From Sanderia malayensis (taxonomy: Eukaryota; Cnidaria; Scyphozoa; Semaeostomeae; Pelagiidae), in assembly GCA_013076295.1 (NCBI GenBank), contig RQOL01000285.1, positions 1 through 64,000 on the forward strand: 64,000 nt of DNA. The letters run 5' to 3'. Numbering within the stretch: position 1 is the stretch's first letter; each line of letters opens with the position of its first letter. A model generated the notes under the pieces. That model saw only the letters and a program-made list of their open reading frames with translations, was not told the origin of the DNA and made no database searches. The translations under genes were made by a program, and so were the position numbers. Positions 63,957-64,000 of this stretch are shown here, in pieces.

Positions 63957-64000
63957 TAACGTGTATTCATGTGGATTTTGCGTGCATTAACGTTAATATC
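63957..64000 (+). repeat. Start of an a' monomer, cut by the window end
   Basis: TAACGTGTATTCATGTGG followed by TTAACGTTAATATC, the first 44 bases of class a'. The array runs past the window. Confidence 0.9.

Larger units (their letters stand above)
1..64000 (+). repeat. 92-bp satellite DNA array, entire window
   Basis: Spacing between successive TAACG starts is 92 bp almost everywhere (for example 1, 93, 186, 278; and 40411, 40503, 40595 for the GGATTC tag). Every monomer keeps the order TAACGTGGATTCATG, then a variable stretch, then TTAATATCACTGAAAACAAG, then a T-rich tail ending CAACTGTAA. All copies read in the same direction and I saw no inversion or inserted mobile element. Arrays of this size are known from eukaryotic centromeres, pericentromeres and heterochromatin; assigning this one to a centromere is inference. 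Tandem organisation is certain; chromosomal role is not. Confidence 0.97.

Noticed and set aside
1..64000. CRISPR array
   Set aside because: Repeats are directly adjacent 92-bp tandem monomers with no unique spacers, and there are no cas genes.
1..64000. Promoters, terminators or small RNA genes suggested by TATA-like and T-rich stretches
   Set aside because: They recur in every monomer as part of the AT-rich consensus, with no associated gene and no unique context. Satellite transcription is possible but cannot be seen from sequence.
1..64000. A bacterial, phage or plasmid origin or iteron region
   Set aside because: Sixty-four kilobases of uninterrupted 92-bp repeats without any gene is far outside what prokaryotic replicons carry.

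Overview
The whole window is one eukaryotic satellite DNA array. A monomer of about 92 bp, roughly one-third G+C (30 of 92 bases counted in one consensus unit), is repeated head to tail on the same strand from base 1 to base 64000, about 695 copies, broken only by a 100-N assembly gap at 43720-43819. I find no credible gene, RNA gene, transposon, CRISPR array or single-copy sequence. 92 is not a multiple of 3 and every monomer carries stops, so the few short open frames are chance products of the repeat. Sixty-four kilobases of this kind point to centromeric, pericentromeric or other constitutive heterochromatin of an animal or plant. I cannot name the species.

The array has a higher-order structure. 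Monomers fall into recognisable classes. For this annotation I call them a to j in their usual order. Tags: a = TTAACGTTAATAT with GCAAGTGTATTTC; b = GTGTGAAGGAATG with ATGGTTTCCACTTT; c = AAAAGATGCAAATG; d = GTAAACGCACGTGT; e = GAATTTTTATGTAATC; f = CTTGGATTCATGCGC; g = TGTCAATATCA with CACGTATATTTC; h = CGCCGATTC with TTTTGCTTAG; i = GCAAATAGTGTG with AAATGCGTATG; j = GTGGACTCATA. Ten in a row make a higher-order repeat of 918-920 bp that recurs about twenty times. Primed letters are close variants. Further classes (k to r) and a separate subfamily S (tag GTGTGCAGTAATG) fill the rest.

Layout: 1-8273 is mostly ten-mers with three-monomer expansions. 8274-10777 is an alternate higher-order block. 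10778-11513 is a small island of subfamily S. 11514-20611 holds a 4320-bp segmental duplication of ten-mer material. 20612-27162 is a second copy of about 4.5-10.8 kb, altered by gains and losses of whole monomers. 27163-32657 is another alternate block with a nested 551/1653-bp tandem duplication. 32491-37386 is a 2448-bp tandem duplication. 37479-43719 is a long subfamily S array running into the gap. 43820-50695 resumes alternate material, including a second copy of 27.3-31 kb and a 1284-bp tandem duplication. 50696-64000 returns to ten-mers with a 1898-bp tandem duplication and a repeated 53-56 kb block.

The array appears to have evolved by unequal exchange in whole-monomer steps: a hybrid ten-mer, truncated junction monomers shared by distant copies, and nested tandem duplications all show this. 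Part of the S array (39961-43600) also carries a pattern best explained as an assembly-consensus artefact. Bases that differ between two S monomer types have been dropped there, so length and copy number around the gap should not be trusted.
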